Part shown: in pieces, positions 1-9,129 of the stretch
Layout: each line of letters starts with the position of its first letter
Numbering within the stretch: the first letter of the stretch is position 1
Source: REEB76 sp963774895
GTDB lineage: Bacteria; Pseudomonadota; Gammaproteobacteria; Natronospirales; REEB76
NCBI GenBank assembly: GCA_963774895.1
Contig: CAVZGN010000004.1
Coordinates: forward strand, 186,001-250,000
Length of the DNA: 64,000 nt
Reading direction: 5' to 3'
The notes under the pieces: model-generated
What the model was told of the DNA's origin: nothing
Databases searched by the model: none
What the model saw: the letters and a program-made list of their open reading frames with translations, nothing else
Position numbers and translations under genes: made by a program

Positions 1-427
1 TGCGCGAGCCCTCCACCTCCTGAACGCGTAAGCTGATCTCGCCATCGCCCAATACCAGCAGATCGCCGGCTTTCACGTCATTCGGTAACGCCTTGTAGGT
101 GAGACCCACCGCCTGCTCGGTGCCGGCGTTGTCGGCCAGCTCCGCATCCAGTACGAATGCCTGGCCTTCCTTGAGGGTGACGTGGCCGCCGCGGAATTTC
201 TCGATGCGGATCTTCGGTCCCTGCAGGTCCGCGAGCACGCCCACGTCCTTGCCGGTGGCCCAGGCCGCGGCGCGCACCAGCTCCAGTCGATGGCGATGGT
301 CGGCGGGTTCGCCGTGGGAGAGATTCAGCCGTACCAAATCCACGCCGGCGCGCACCAGCGCTTGCATGACTTCCGGTGTATCGGTGGCCGGGCCGAGGGT
401 GGCGACGATCTTGGTTCTGCGGGGCAT
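1..427 (-). CDS. pyk: Pyruvate kinase, N-terminal part (cut by window edge)
   Basis: The reading frame starts with ATG at 427 and runs off the left edge, so about 142 N-terminal residues are visible. Pyruvate kinase converts phosphoenolpyruvate and ADP to pyruvate and ATP in the cytosol. The visible part carries the family's first strand KIVATLGPAT (about residues 6-15), the VRLNLSHG block (32-39) and the ADLQGPKIR substrate/metal loop (66-74), then enters the B domain. It lies 68 bases downstream of pgk on the same strand, so pgk and pyk are probably co-transcribed. Family identity is clear; allosteric type cannot be judged without the C-terminus. Confidence 0.95.
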   Translation of the reverse strand, partial: MPRRTKIVATLGPATDTPEVMQALVRAGVDLVRLNLSHGEPADHRHRLELVRAAAWATGKDVGVLADLQGPKIRIEKFRGGHVTLKEGQAFVLDAELADNAGTEQAVGLTYKALPNDVKAGDLLVLGDGEISLRVQEVEGSR

Positions 428-495
428 CGGTTAATTATGCGCCAGTGAAACCAGGAATGTGAGTGGGAAATTCTGACAGGTTGTATTCTTTGGGC

Positions 496-1689
496 TTAAT
501 GTTTGACTCTGCCTTGCGCGCGTTCTTCCAGCACCGCCACCGCCGGCAAACTCTTGCCTTCCAGAAATTCCAGGAAAGCGCCGCCGCCGGTGGATAAATA
601 GGAGATGCGATCGCTGACACCGTACTTGTCGAGCGCCGCCAGGGTATCACCGCCGCCGGCGATGGAGAACGCCGGGCTCTCGGCCACCGCGTTGGCCATC
701 GCGCGTGTGCCTTCGCCAAACTGATCGATCTCGAAGACACCCACCGGTCCGTTCCACACGATGGTGCCGGCCGTTTTGAGGATCCCGGCATACAGTTCTG
801 AAGTATCCGGTCCGATATCCAGGATCATCTCGTCGGCGCCCACGGCGTTCACCTGGCGCACGTCGGCTTCCGCGTTGGCGGAGATCTCCTGCGCCACCAC
901 CACGTCCAGGGGCAGTGGTAAATCCGCACCGCGTCGGTGCGCCGCAGCCGTCAGCCGTTTGGCTTCCGCCACAAGTCCGGGCTCATACAGGGATTTGCCC
1001 ACGTTATAGCCGGCGGCTGCGATGAAGGTATTGGCGATGCCGCCGCCCACGATCAGCTGATCGACGATCTTCGTCAGCGTCTCCAGCAACGTCAGTTTGC
1101 TTGACACCTTGGAGCCGGCGACGATCGCCACCAGCGGCCGCGCCGGATGTTCGAGAGCCCGGCCCAGGGCTTGCAGTTCGCGCATCAGCAGCGGTCCGGC
1201 GCAGGCCACGGCCGCGAACTTCGCCACACCATGGGTGGAGGCTTCGGCGCGATGCGCAGTGCCGAACGCGTCCATCACATAGATATCGCAGAGCGCGGCC
1301 ATCTTCCTGGCCAGCGTCTCGTCATCTTTTTTCTCGCCCTTGAGGAAGCGCACGTTTTCCAGCAGCAGCACTTCGCCGGGGGCGACTTTCACGCCATCGA
1401 TCCAGTCGCGCACCAATGGCACTTTCACGCCCAACAGCTGCGTGAGGCGTTCGGCCACCGGTGCCAGCGACAGCGCCGTGTCGTACGCGCCCTCCTTGGG
1501 CCGGCCCAGATGCGATATCAACATGACACAGGCACCGGCTTTGACGGCATCCTGGATCGTGGGCAAGGCTGCGCGGATGCGCGCGTCGCTGCTGATACGG
1601 CCGCTGTCATCCAGCGGCACGTTCAGGTCTTCACGAATGAGCACGCGCTTGGCGCGCAGATCAAGGTCGGACATTTTGATTAAATGCAT
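496..1689 (-). CDS. pgk: Phosphoglycerate kinase
   Basis: A 397-residue enzyme of normal family length that transfers phosphate from 1,3-bisphosphoglycerate to ADP. Visible hallmarks are RVLIREDLNVP near the N-terminus, the SHLGRPK loop, VAGSKVSSK, the WNGPVGVFE nucleotide loop and STGGGAFLEFLEG at the C-terminus. I prefer the ATG at 1689: it gives MHLIKMSDLDL, which lines up with known Pgk N-termini, and has GTGAG six bases upstream. An in-frame ATG at 1695 and one at 1674 are alternatives. It sits between gap and pyk on one strand, with a 134-bp intergenic repeat separating it from gap. Confidence 0.97.
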   Translation of the reverse strand: MHLIKMSDLDLRAKRVLIREDLNVPLDDSGRISSDARIRAALPTIQDAVKAGACVMLISHLGRPKEGAYDTALSLAPVAERLTQLLGVKVPLVRDWIDGVKVAPGEVLLLENVRFLKGEKKDDETLARKMAALCDIYVMDAFGTAHRAEASTHGVAKFAAVACAGPLLMRELQALGRALEHPARPLVAIVAGSKVSSKLTLLETLTKIVDQLIVGGGIANTFIAAAGYNVGKSLYEPGLVAEAKRLTAAAHRRGADLPLPLDVVVAQEISANAEADVRQVNAVGADEMILDIGPDTSELYAGILKTAGTIVWNGPVGVFEIDQFGEGTRAMANAVAESPAFSIAGGGDTLAALDKYGVSDRISYLSTGGGAFLEFLEGKSLPAVAVLEERAQGRVKH

Positions 1690-1710
1690 CGGCATCTCAC
1701 AGCATGGTTA

Positions 1711-1844
1711 TTGTAGGTGCGGCAGATTTGTGGGAGTGACGGTCCCCGTCGCGATTCAGATTCAATCGCGGCCGGGCTGCTCCTGGCATCCTGCCACCCG
1801 CAGCACTTGTACATCCCTGTACATCGGACGGCCGCTCCTACAAT
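1711..1844. repeat. Intergenic palindromic repeat (GTAGGAGCGGC family)
   Basis: The gap between gap and pgk is almost filled by an element whose ends are imperfect inverted repeats: TTGTAGGTGCGGC at 1711-1723 and GCCGCTCCTACAA near 1831-1843 (12 of 13 pairs match). Inside are further TGGGAG and TCGCGA-type motifs. Related units lie at about 28.2 kb and 43.0 kb. The gap is intergenic, dispersed and palindromic, which fits a REP-like element rather than a gene. Confidence 0.7.
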
Positions 1845-1848
1845 AAAA

Positions 1849-2859
1849 TTATTTGGCGTTCCACAAGGCCGCGGTGACATCCAGCATGCGGTTACTGAAA
1901 CCCCATTCGTTGTCGTACCAGCCGCAGACCTTCACCAGCCGGCCCAGCACCCGGGTCATCCAGGCGTCATAGGTGCAGGAGGCCGGATCGTGGTTGAAAT
2001 CCACCGACACCAGCGGCTGGTCGTTGTAGTTGAGGATGCCCTTAAGCTCGCCCTGACTGGCAGCCCGCATCAACGCGTGGATCTCTTCTTTACTGACATC
2101 GCGGGCCGCCGTGAAGGTGAAATCCACGATCGAGACATTGATGGTCGGCACACGGATTGAGAAGCCATCCAGTTTACCGGCCAGTTCCGGGATCACCAGG
2201 TCGATGGCGGCGGCCGCGCCGGTTTTGGTGGGGATCATGGAATGGGTGGCCGAGCGCGCGCGCCGCAGGTCCTTGTGGTACACATCGGTCAACACTTGGT
2301 CATTGGTATACGCATGCACGGTGTTCATGATGCCGCTGACGATGCCGACCTTCTCATGCAGCACCTTGGCGAGCGGTGCCAGACAATTGGTGGTGCAGGA
2401 AGCGTTGGAGATCACCGTATGCGAGGATTTGAGGATCTTGTGATTCACGCCGTAGACGATGGTGGCATCGACGTCATCGCCACCCGGCGCCGAGATGATG
2501 ACTTTCTTGGCGCCGCCATGCATATGCGCCGAGGCCTTGGCCTTGCTGGTGAACAGCCCGGTGCATTCCAGCACCATGTCGGCGCCGACGCTGCCCCAGG
2601 CGATCTTGGCCGGGTCGCGTTCCGCGAACACCCGGATCTGGTCGCCGTTTACCCGCAGGTTATCGCCCTCGACGCTCACCGTGCCGGGAAACTTGCCGTG
2701 AGTGGTGTCGTGGCGGGTGAGGTGCGCGTTGGTGGCGGCATCGCCCAGGTCGTTGATAGCCACGATCTTGATGTCATGGTTGCGCTTGCTTTCGTAGAGT
2801 GCGCGCAGGATGTTGCGCCCGATGCGGCCGTAACCGTTGATTCCGACTTTGATTGGCAT
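1849..2859 (-). CDS. gap: Glyceraldehyde-3-phosphate dehydrogenase, type I
   Basis: A 336-residue phosphorylating GAPDH. The Rossmann motif GINGYGRIGRN is at residues 6-16, followed by AINDLGD (34-40), whose Asp37 is the usual NAD-selecting acid. The catalytic cysteine is Cys155 in SNASCTTNCLAPLAK. The ARSATHSMIPTKTGAAAA block is typical of proteobacterial enzymes. ATG start; the next gene upstream on this strand, tkt, ends at 2940, leaving an 80-base gap that may hold a promoter. It belongs to the tkt-gap-pgk-pyk block, an order often seen in gammaproteobacteria that couple glycolysis with the pentose phosphate pathway. Confidence 0.97.
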   Translation of the reverse strand: MPIKVGINGYGRIGRNILRALYESKRNHDIKIVAINDLGDAATNAHLTRHDTTHGKFPGTVSVEGDNLRVNGDQIRVFAERDPAKIAWGSVGADMVLECTGLFTSKAKASAHMHGGAKKVIISAPGGDDVDATIVYGVNHKILKSSHTVISNASCTTNCLAPLAKVLHEKVGIVSGIMNTVHAYTNDQVLTDVYHKDLRRARSATHSMIPTKTGAAAAIDLVIPELAGKLDGFSIRVPTINVSIVDFTFTAARDVSKEEIHALMRAASQGELKGILNYNDQPLVSVDFNHDPASCTYDAWMTRVLGRLVKVCGWYDNEWGFSNRMLDVTAALWNAK

Positions 2860-2939
2860 GCTTCACTCCTCGGCTGATTCGATCAAAAAACCTGATGCAG
2901 ATGCGGTGCAATAATAAGATGCGTGTACAGCAGGCATCG

Positions 2940-4958
2940 CTAAGCGTCTGGCAACCTGTCTTTCGTGAGCACCGCTTCCACCGCCTTCACCACGTTATCC
3001 ACGGTGAAGCCGAAATATTCGAAAAGGTCTTTGGCGGGCGCGGATTCGCCGAAACGGTCGATGCCGATGATGCGCCCGTGCCGACCCACGTAGCGATGCC
3101 AGTATTCGGTGATGCCCGCCTCCACCGCCACCCGCGCCTTCAGCGCCGGCGGCAGTACATGTTCGCGGTAACTCACATCCTGGGCATCGAACACGCTGGT
3201 GCAGGGCATGGACACCACCCGCACCGCCAGGCCGCGCTCCGCCAGTTGGCCGGCGGCATGCACGGCGAGCGCCACTTCCGAACCGGTGGCGATGATGATC
3301 GCAGCCGGCGCGCCCTCGCCGTCATGCAGGATATAGCCGCCGCGGCGGATGGATTCCAGTTGCAGCGGCGTGCGGGTGAAATGCGGCAGGTTCTGTCGCG
3401 ACAATGCCAGCGACGTGGGTGCACGCCGGCGCTCGATGGCCACCGCCCAGGCCACAGCGGTCTCCACGTCATCGCAGGGCCGCCACAGTTCCATGCCCGG
3501 GATGATGCGCAGGCCGGTGAGATGTTCGACAGCCTGGTGGGTAGGGCCGTCCTCGCCCAGACCGATGGAATCATGCGTATATATAAAGATGCTGCCGGCG
3601 CCCATGAGCGCGGCCATGCGCAGGGCATTGCGGGCGTAATCGGAAAATGTCAGGAAGGTGCCGCCGTAGGGGATAAAGCCGCCGTGCAGGGCCAGACCGT
3701 TGAGGATCGCCGACATGCCGAACTCGCGCACGCCGAAGTATATATAGTTGCCGCCGAAATCCTGGCGGCTGACGGGGCGTGAACCTTTCCACAGCGTATT
3801 GTTGGAGCCGGTTAGGTCGGCTGAACCGCCGATCAGTTCCGGCAGCAGCGGGCCATAGCCATCCAGCGCGTTCTGGGAAGCCTTGCGGCTCGCCATCTCG
3901 CCGCCAAACGCGGCCGTGGTGTTGATGAAATGCAGGGACTTCTCCGGCCAGTCCGTGGGCAGCTCACCCTGCTGGCGGCGGGTAAATTCCTCGGCCAGAT
4001 CCGGATAGGATCTTTGATAGCCGACGAACAAGGTATTCCAGTTACTCTCGTAAGCGCGTCCGCGGGCGCGTGCATCCCAGCCGGCGTAATACTCCGGCGG
4101 TATTTCGAATGCCGGATACTTCCAGCCGAGCTGCGCGCGTGCGGCGGCTACCTCCTCCACGCCCAGGGCTTCGCCATGCGCCTGTTTGGTATTTTGCTTG
4201 TGGGGCGCACCGAAGCCGATGATGGTCTTGCAAACGATGAGCGTGGGTCTGTCGGTGACCGCGCGCGCTTCCTCGATGGCGCGCTTTACTGCGACTGCAT
4301 CGAGGCCGTCCACCTCCGGCACCACATGCCAGCCGTAGGCTTCGAAGCGCTTGGGCGTGTCATCGGTGAACCAGCCGCGCACTTCGCCGTCGATGGAGAT
4401 GCCGTTGTCGTCGTAGAAGACGATGAGTTTGCCCAGCCCCAGCGTACCGGCGAGGCCACAGACTTCATGGGAAATACCTTCCATGAGGCAGCCGTCGCCC
4501 GCGAACACGTAGGTGTAATGGTCGACGATCTTGAAACCCGGCCGGTTGAAACGCGAGGCCAGCACTTTCTCGGCGATCGCCATGCCCACGGCATTCGCCA
4601 GGCCCTGGCCCAGAGGACCGGTGGTGGTCTCGACGCCCGGGGTCAGCCCGTATTCCGGATGCCCCGGGGTCTTGGAATGCAGCTGCCGGAAGCGCTTGAG
4701 CTCAGTGAGCGGCAGAGCGTAGCCGGTAAGATGCAGCAGTGCATACAGCAGCATGGAGCCATGGCCGTTGGAAAGCACGAAGCGGTCACGGTCGGCCCAC
4801 TTGGGGTTCTGCGGATCATGCTTGAGGTAATCGTTCCACAGCACCTCGGCGATGTCCGCCATGCCCATAGGCATGCCGGGATGACCGCATTGGGCCTGCT
4901 GCACCGCATCCATGGCGAGCGCCCGGATGGCGTTGGCAAGTTCGCGACGCGAGGGCAT
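2940..4958 (-). CDS. tkt: Transketolase
   Basis: A 672-residue thiamine-diphosphate enzyme that moves two-carbon units between sugar phosphates. Motifs in order: GHPGMPMGMADIAEVLW near the N-terminus, LSNGHGSMLLY, GPLGQGLANAVGMA, the ThDP motif GDGCLMEGIS...DDNGISIDGE, and HDSIGLGEDGPTHQ in the pyrimidine domain. The open frame extends 75 codons further upstream, but that stretch overlaps the divergent thioesterase gene. The ATG at 4958, preceded by GGAG about five bases away, gives the family's normal length. It is the first gene of the minus-strand glycolysis block. Confidence 0.97.
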   Translation of the reverse strand: MPSRRELANAIRALAMDAVQQAQCGHPGMPMGMADIAEVLWNDYLKHDPQNPKWADRDRFVLSNGHGSMLLYALLHLTGYALPLTELKRFRQLHSKTPGHPEYGLTPGVETTTGPLGQGLANAVGMAIAEKVLASRFNRPGFKIVDHYTYVFAGDGCLMEGISHEVCGLAGTLGLGKLIVFYDDNGISIDGEVRGWFTDDTPKRFEAYGWHVVPEVDGLDAVAVKRAIEEARAVTDRPTLIVCKTIIGFGAPHKQNTKQAHGEALGVEEVAAARAQLGWKYPAFEIPPEYYAGWDARARGRAYESNWNTLFVGYQRSYPDLAEEFTRRQQGELPTDWPEKSLHFINTTAAFGGEMASRKASQNALDGYGPLLPELIGGSADLTGSNNTLWKGSRPVSRQDFGGNYIYFGVREFGMSAILNGLALHGGFIPYGGTFLTFSDYARNALRMAALMGAGSIFIYTHDSIGLGEDGPTHQAVEHLTGLRIIPGMELWRPCDDVETAVAWAVAIERRRAPTSLALSRQNLPHFTRTPLQLESIRRGGYILHDGEGAPAAIIIATGSEVALAVHAAGQLAERGLAVRVVSMPCTSVFDAQDVSYREHVLPPALKARVAVEAGITEYWHRYVGRHGRIIGIDRFGESAPAKDLFEYFGFTVDNVVKAVEAVLTKDRLPDA

Positions 4959-5080
4959 GGGATCTCCACGGGAGACGGTCGCATATTTTCGCCGATGCAG
5001 CCGGTCAGGAACAACCCTATACGCAACTGAATTTGTCGGCGCGGGTAGAATGGCGGCTCCGGTTTCCGATAGGTCTGTGT

Positions 5081-5536
5081 ATGAACGAGCCTTGGCGTCG
5101 CGAATTCCAGGTGCGCTGGGCGGATATGGACCCCAATGGCCACCTGCGGCATAGCGCCTATATGGACTATGCCGCCCAGGCACGCGTGGGTTTCCTGAAC
5201 GATTGCGGTTTCAGCCTGGAACGTCTCCAGAAACTGCGTCTCGGGCCGGTGCTGTTCCGGGAAGATACCCAGTATCTGCGCGAGGTGCGGGCCAATGAGC
5301 GCATCAGCGTGACCACCGAACTCAGCGGCCTGTCGGCCAACGGCAAACATTGGCGCATGCGCCACCGCATCTTCAGGGCGGATGGCGCCTTGGCCTGCGT
5401 GATCGACGTGCAGGGTGCCTGGCTGGATCTGACCACACGCAAGACCGTGCCGGCGCCGGCGGAATTGCAGGGTGTCATGGTCAAGGTACCACACACCCAG
5501 GATTACGCAGAGTTCACACCGCAGAAACCCGTATGA
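5081..5536 (+). CDS. Acyl-CoA thioesterase, hot-dog fold (YbgC/4HBT-like)
   Basis: A 151-residue protein with the 4-hydroxybenzoyl-CoA thioesterase signature: RWADMDPNGHLRHSAYMDY near the N-terminus, where Asp17 matches the catalytic Asp of YbgC-type enzymes. Enzymes of this fold hydrolyse acyl-CoA thioesters in the cytosol; the substrate here is unknown. I start at ATG 5081 (MNEPWRREFQV) rather than the upstream in-frame ATG at 5033, because the longer form overlaps the tkt promoter region and adds residues not matching the fold. It is divergent from tkt and 66 bases upstream of the ABC transporter genes. Confidence 0.88.
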   Translation: MNEPWRREFQVRWADMDPNGHLRHSAYMDYAAQARVGFLNDCGFSLERLQKLRLGPVLFREDTQYLREVRANERISVTTELSGLSANGKHWRMRHRIFRADGALACVIDVQGAWLDLTTRKTVPAPAELQGVMVKVPHTQDYAEFTPQKPV

Positions 5537-5602
5537 TATCGAACGCTGTGCTACCAGCCGGGTTAGAAATAAGACGCACACATCACCTATACAGTCAATC
5601 CC

Positions 5603-6574
5603 GTGAATAAACCGCCCGCCGCCATCGAGACCCATGGCCTGGTCAAGAACTACGACAAGGTCGAAGCGCTGCGGGGCATCGATCTCACCGTAAACGTAGG
5701 CGAAATGTTCGCTCTGCTGGGCCCCAACGGGGCCGGCAAGACCACGTTGTTTTCCATCCTCGCCACGCTGCGCAAACCCACTGCCGGCAGCGCCAAGGTA
5801 TTGGGGCGCGATGTGGTGCGCGAACGCCCACAAGTACGGCAACACATGGGGATCGTGTTCCAGGAACCGGCGCTGGAACAGAAATTATCGGTGCGTGACA
5901 ACCTGCTGCTCATGGGGCTGTTCTATGGGCTGGGATTGAAAGCCGCGCGGGCGCGCACCGGCGAGATCCTGGAAAACCTCGGGCTCACGGACATCGCCAC
6001 GCGCCCGGCAAACAAGATTTCCGGCGGCCAGAAACGCAAACTGGAGCTCGCCCGCTCCATGGTGCCGAACCCCGACATCCTGTTTCTGGACGAAGCCACC
6101 CTCGGACTTGACGTGGACGCGCGCCGCAGTTTCTGGGCGCAGGTGCGCCAGTTCGTGCGCCCCGGGCGCACCGTGTTCTTCACTACCCACTACATGGAAG
6201 AAGCGGAAGTCGCCGACCGCATCGCGCTCATCGATAAAGGCCGGATCATCGCGCTCGGCACGCCCTCGGAACTCAAGCAGCGCATCGGCGGTGGTGTAAT
6301 CCTGCTGGCGACGGAAGACGACCCAGGTGCATTCGAATGGCTCACCGCACAAGGGTACAAACCCGAGCAGAGCGAGCGCGGCATCCTGCTGGTGAGCGCG
6401 GAACCCGCGGCCATTTTGCCGACGCTGCTGACCTCCATGCCGGTGAAAGCCTTGCGCGCGGAAGTGCATCAACCGAGCCTGGAGGATGTATTCCTCACGC
6501 TTACGGGTAAAGCCCTGGACGGCGGCGATACGGCGCCGGCAAAACCCGCCTTTGCCATTGGAGCTGCGTCATGA
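5603..6574 (+). CDS. ABC-2 type exporter, ATP-binding protein (DrrA/NodI-like)
   Basis: A 323-residue ATPase that powers the membrane protein encoded immediately downstream. Walker A is GPNGAGKTT (residues 40-48), the Q-loop is VFQEPALEQ (85-93), the ABC signature is ISGGQKRKLELAR (139-151), and Walker B/D-loop is ILFLDEATLGLD (159-170). Most relatives have DEPT there, so Ala replacing Pro after the catalytic Glu is a small oddity. The H-loop (FFTTHYMEEAE) and the C-terminal extension are those of daunorubicin-resistance-type exporters. The start is GTG and has no clear ribosome-binding site. Stop overlaps the next start by four bases (ATGA). Substrate unknown. Confidence 0.93.
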   Translation: MNKPPAAIETHGLVKNYDKVEALRGIDLTVNVGEMFALLGPNGAGKTTLFSILATLRKPTAGSAKVLGRDVVRERPQVRQHMGIVFQEPALEQKLSVRDNLLLMGLFYGLGLKAARARTGEILENLGLTDIATRPANKISGGQKRKLELARSMVPNPDILFLDEATLGLDVDARRSFWAQVRQFVRPGRTVFFTTHYMEEAEVADRIALIDKGRIIALGTPSELKQRIGGGVILLATEDDPGAFEWLTAQGYKPEQSERGILLVSAEPAAILPTLLTSMPVKALRAEVHQPSLEDVFLTLTGKALDGGDTAPAKPAFAIGAAS

Positions 6575-7314
6575 GAGGCCTGCTGGCGGTCATTGCGCTG
6601 GATCTGAAACGCCTGTGGACCGACCGGGTGCGTCTGATCGTCGGACTCATCCAACCGTTGCTGTATCTGTTCGTGCTGGGTTCCGGTCTCGGCGCCAATT
6701 CACTCATGGGCGGAGGAAAGTTTCTGGCTTACATCTATCCGGGTGTGCTGGGACTGTCGCTGCTGTTCACTTCGGTGTTCGCAGCCATGCTCATCGTCTT
6801 CGACCGGCAGGTCGGATTTCTAAAAGCGGTTTTGGTGGCACCGGTGCCACGTACAGCCATCGCCATCGGCAAGATTTTATCCGGCGCCCTCCAGGCATTG
6901 GTGCCGGCCGTGGTACTGCTGGTGTTCATGCCGCTGCTCGGCATCCATCCGGGCATACTGCGTTTTCTGGGTCTGGTATGCGCCATGACCGTGGCCGCCA
7001 TCACCTTTTCCGCTCTGGGCGTCGCCACTGCCGCGCGCTTCAAGTCCACCACCGTGTTCCCGATCATCGGCAACGCGGTACTGCTGCCCATGTTCTTCCT
7101 CTCGGGCGCGCTCTACCCGCTCGCCGATGTGCCTCACTGGCTCAAGCTACTGGCGCATATGGATCCGGTGGCCTATGCCGTGGATCTGATGCGCGGTGCG
7201 TTGCTGGGTACGTTGTTCTTTCCGTTATGGCTGTCGATCGGGGTGCTGGCGGGCTTCATCATCGTCCTCACCTGGCTTGCGACCCGCGTGTTCGCTGCCG
7301 GCGAAGATGCCTGA
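6571..7314 (+). CDS. ABC-2 type transporter, permease
   Basis: A 247-residue membrane protein with about six hydrophobic segments, among them LIQPLLYLFVLGSGL near the N-terminus and a C-terminal ABC-2 core (VFPIIGNAVLLPMFFLSGALYPL). This FLSGALYP block is characteristic of ABC-2 permeases. Translationally coupled to the ATPase through an ATGA overlap at 6571-6574. Two copies would pair with two ATPases to form an exporter in the inner membrane. What it exports is not visible from the sequence. Confidence 0.92.
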   Translation: MRGLLAVIALDLKRLWTDRVRLIVGLIQPLLYLFVLGSGLGANSLMGGGKFLAYIYPGVLGLSLLFTSVFAAMLIVFDRQVGFLKAVLVAPVPRTAIAIGKILSGALQALVPAVVLLVFMPLLGIHPGILRFLGLVCAMTVAAITFSALGVATAARFKSTTVFPIIGNAVLLPMFFLSGALYPLADVPHWLKLLAHMDPVAYAVDLMRGALLGTLFFPLWLSIGVLAGFIIVLTWLATRVFAAGEDA

Positions 7315-7385
7315 AAAGCACACACATGAATATCAATAAAGTCAGTCTCAAGGATTAATTCGGGCGCTTCAGCGCATAAATAATG

Positions 7386-7853
7386 TTAAGGATGGCGCAA
7401 CGCGTCCACCCGTTCTATCAATTGATCCGCAATCGGGTTCTTTGAGAATGGAAAGAAATATACTCCCTTGGGACAGAACATCACTTCCTTGCCGAAGCGG
7501 CAGGGCTGGCGCAGGCGCAGGGTGATGGTGTTGGGATTAGTGACCCACATAAAGCTGATGTTCATGATATCGGCCAGCGGGATGCGGGCTTGTTCACCGT
7601 GATTTTTGACAATCAGCTCACTGCCGGCATCCCAGACCTCGTCCATGAGACCGAACACCAGATTTTTCATGAGGTAATACCCAATCACAAACATGAATGC
7701 GGGTATGAGGAAAAATACCAGCTGCCTCTGATGGCTTGCGGACATACCGATGGCGGCGGTTACCGTGATGATGATGACCATACCGAACCAGATCACCGGA
7801 AACACGCGTTTCATAAAGAACGTCTGCCGGGATGAGATTCGAACCGGAATCAT
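7386..7853 (-). CDS. Small membrane protein with possible PH-like domain, unknown function
   Basis: 155 residues. Two hydrophobic helices lie at about residues 15-37 and 44-70, followed by a polar C-terminal half rich in beta-strand-like segments (ELIVKNHGEQARIPLADI, then PNTITLRLRQP). This two-helix plus beta-domain plan resembles bacterial PH-like membrane proteins, but I see no diagnostic motif. The ATG at 7853 has AAGG eight bases upstream; an internal ATG at 7814 would trim 13 residues. It converges on the ABC permease and is read away from the glycosylase gene's upstream neighbours. Confidence 0.7.
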   Translation of the reverse strand: MIPVRISSRQTFFMKRVFPVIWFGMVIIITVTAAIGMSASHQRQLVFFLIPAFMFVIGYYLMKNLVFGLMDEVWDAGSELIVKNHGEQARIPLADIMNISFMWVTNPNTITLRLRQPCRFGKEVMFCPKGVYFFPFSKNPIADQLIERVDALRHP

Positions 7854-7929
7854 GCAGCGCGCCTTGTACTAATGGATGCCGTAATCAATTCGCATATACG
7901 TTAGCAAAACCCCGCGTCCGGCACGAGGC

Positions 7930-8535
7930 TCAGCCGCGCAATGATTTCGGCCCGCTGACAAACGGGTTGCCGCGCGCATAAAAACGCAGTCGGCGATGGG
8001 CATCCTTGTTGATGCCGATACGCACGCTGCGGCCGATGCGGCCCACGGGTTTGACCGCTGCGCCCAGCCACAAAGGCCCGTCGGCGCACAGATCCAGGCC
8101 ATCGAGCTGCCTATCCACACGCAGCGCCGCGGCCAGTCTTCCCGGCCCGCGCATGAGATCTTTATGTGACAGATGGCTGCGGCCGCGTTTCATGAACGCT
8201 ATGCCTTCCAATGGTTCCAACGCCCGCAACAGCACACCGGCACCGACCCCTTGCCGCTCACTGCTCATGTTCAGCATGAAATGATTGCCATAAATGAAGT
8301 ACACATAGGCATGCCCACGCTCTAGAAAAAGGGAACGATTACGTTGCGTGAGGCCGTTGAATGCGTGGCAGGCGACATCGTGTGGCAAATAGGCTTCGGT
8401 CTCCACGATGCGCGCCACGATCCGCCCACTGGCCAGTTCTCTCACCAGGGTTTTGCCGATCAAGTAACGCGCCAGCTTTGCCGAATGCATAGGCAAGGCA
8501 CGGCGTGACAGACGACGGATGTCTACTGATCCCAT
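7930..8535 (-). CDS. mpg: DNA-3-methyladenine glycosylase (AAG/Mpg family)
   Basis: A 201-residue monofunctional base-excision repair glycosylase that removes alkylated purines. Recognisable blocks are AKLARYLIGKTLVRE, RIVETEAYLPHDVACHAFNGLT (with the catalytic Glu and substrate-pocket residues), GHAYVYFIYGNHFMLN, GAGVLLRALEP and DLMRGPGRLAAAL. Length and order match the family. It is followed on the same strand by the small membrane protein gene after 76 bases; a functional link is not obvious. Confidence 0.93.
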   Translation of the reverse strand: MGSVDIRRLSRRALPMHSAKLARYLIGKTLVRELASGRIVARIVETEAYLPHDVACHAFNGLTQRNRSLFLERGHAYVYFIYGNHFMLNMSSERQGVGAGVLLRALEPLEGIAFMKRGRSHLSHKDLMRGPGRLAAALRVDRQLDGLDLCADGPLWLGAAVKPVGRIGRSVRIGINKDAHRRLRFYARGNPFVSGPKSLRG

Positions 8536-8554
8536 ACATTACACATTCATTTAT

Positions 8555-8860
8555 TCAATCAGCCAGATCGAAGTCACCCAGATGCCGTTCTTCGATGGTG
8601 TACTGCGCACACCGATCGTCAATGGCGTCGAATTCTGCCTGAAATCGCTCTCGAAATGTGAGCAATGCTTGTCGCGCGGTCCAGTAGTCGATCGTGAGGA
8701 AGCGTTCAGGGTCGCTCGAATCAGAGAGCAACTCTGTGCGTATATAGGCGGGGTCTCGCCTAAATAATCGCACCCATTCACCCTTCCGGCCATATGCAAC
8801 CTTGAAGGTTTCGATTTGCGACTCACGGACTTTGAATTCCCAAACATATGCAAATGTCAT
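8555..8860 (-). CDS. ABM-domain (antibiotic biosynthesis monooxygenase-like) protein
   Basis: 101 residues, the length of a single dimeric alpha/beta-barrel domain. The N-terminal strand FAYVWEFKVRESQIETFKVAYG followed by a W-V-x-L-F segment, then FLTIDYWTARQALLTFRE, is the usual ABM pattern. Such proteins may be small oxygenases or heme-degrading enzymes, but many have no known activity. ATG start at 8860. Nineteen bases upstream of the glycosylase start, so the two may share a transcript. Confidence 0.75.
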   Translation of the reverse strand: MTFAYVWEFKVRESQIETFKVAYGRKGEWVRLFRRDPAYIRTELLSDSSDPERFLTIDYWTARQALLTFRERFQAEFDAIDDRCAQYTIEERHLGDFDLAD

Positions 8861-9129
8861 GCTGAGGTATTTCCGGATAGAAGTTGGTTAAAGATTATGA
8901 ACATGCTATCAGTTACATTCAGTGTTTACATAAATGATGTAGATATCGAGGTGCTCTAGGGCCAGACTTTACTTTCGTGTCAGGGATAACCTGAAAATTA
9001 TGCTGCATTATGTAGAAGTTTATTGTGCGCTCTTTGATATTAAAGTGTCTGCATCTGGCAACAGGGCTGAATCTCTAATCTCTCGGGGGTGCTATGCTGT
9101 ACAGGGTGATGTGGACTGGGGAACATTTC

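Noticed and set aside
4643..5845. Long 400-codon open frame opposite the thioesterase and tkt genes
   Set aside because: It overlaps several well-supported genes on other frames and has no recognisable domain.
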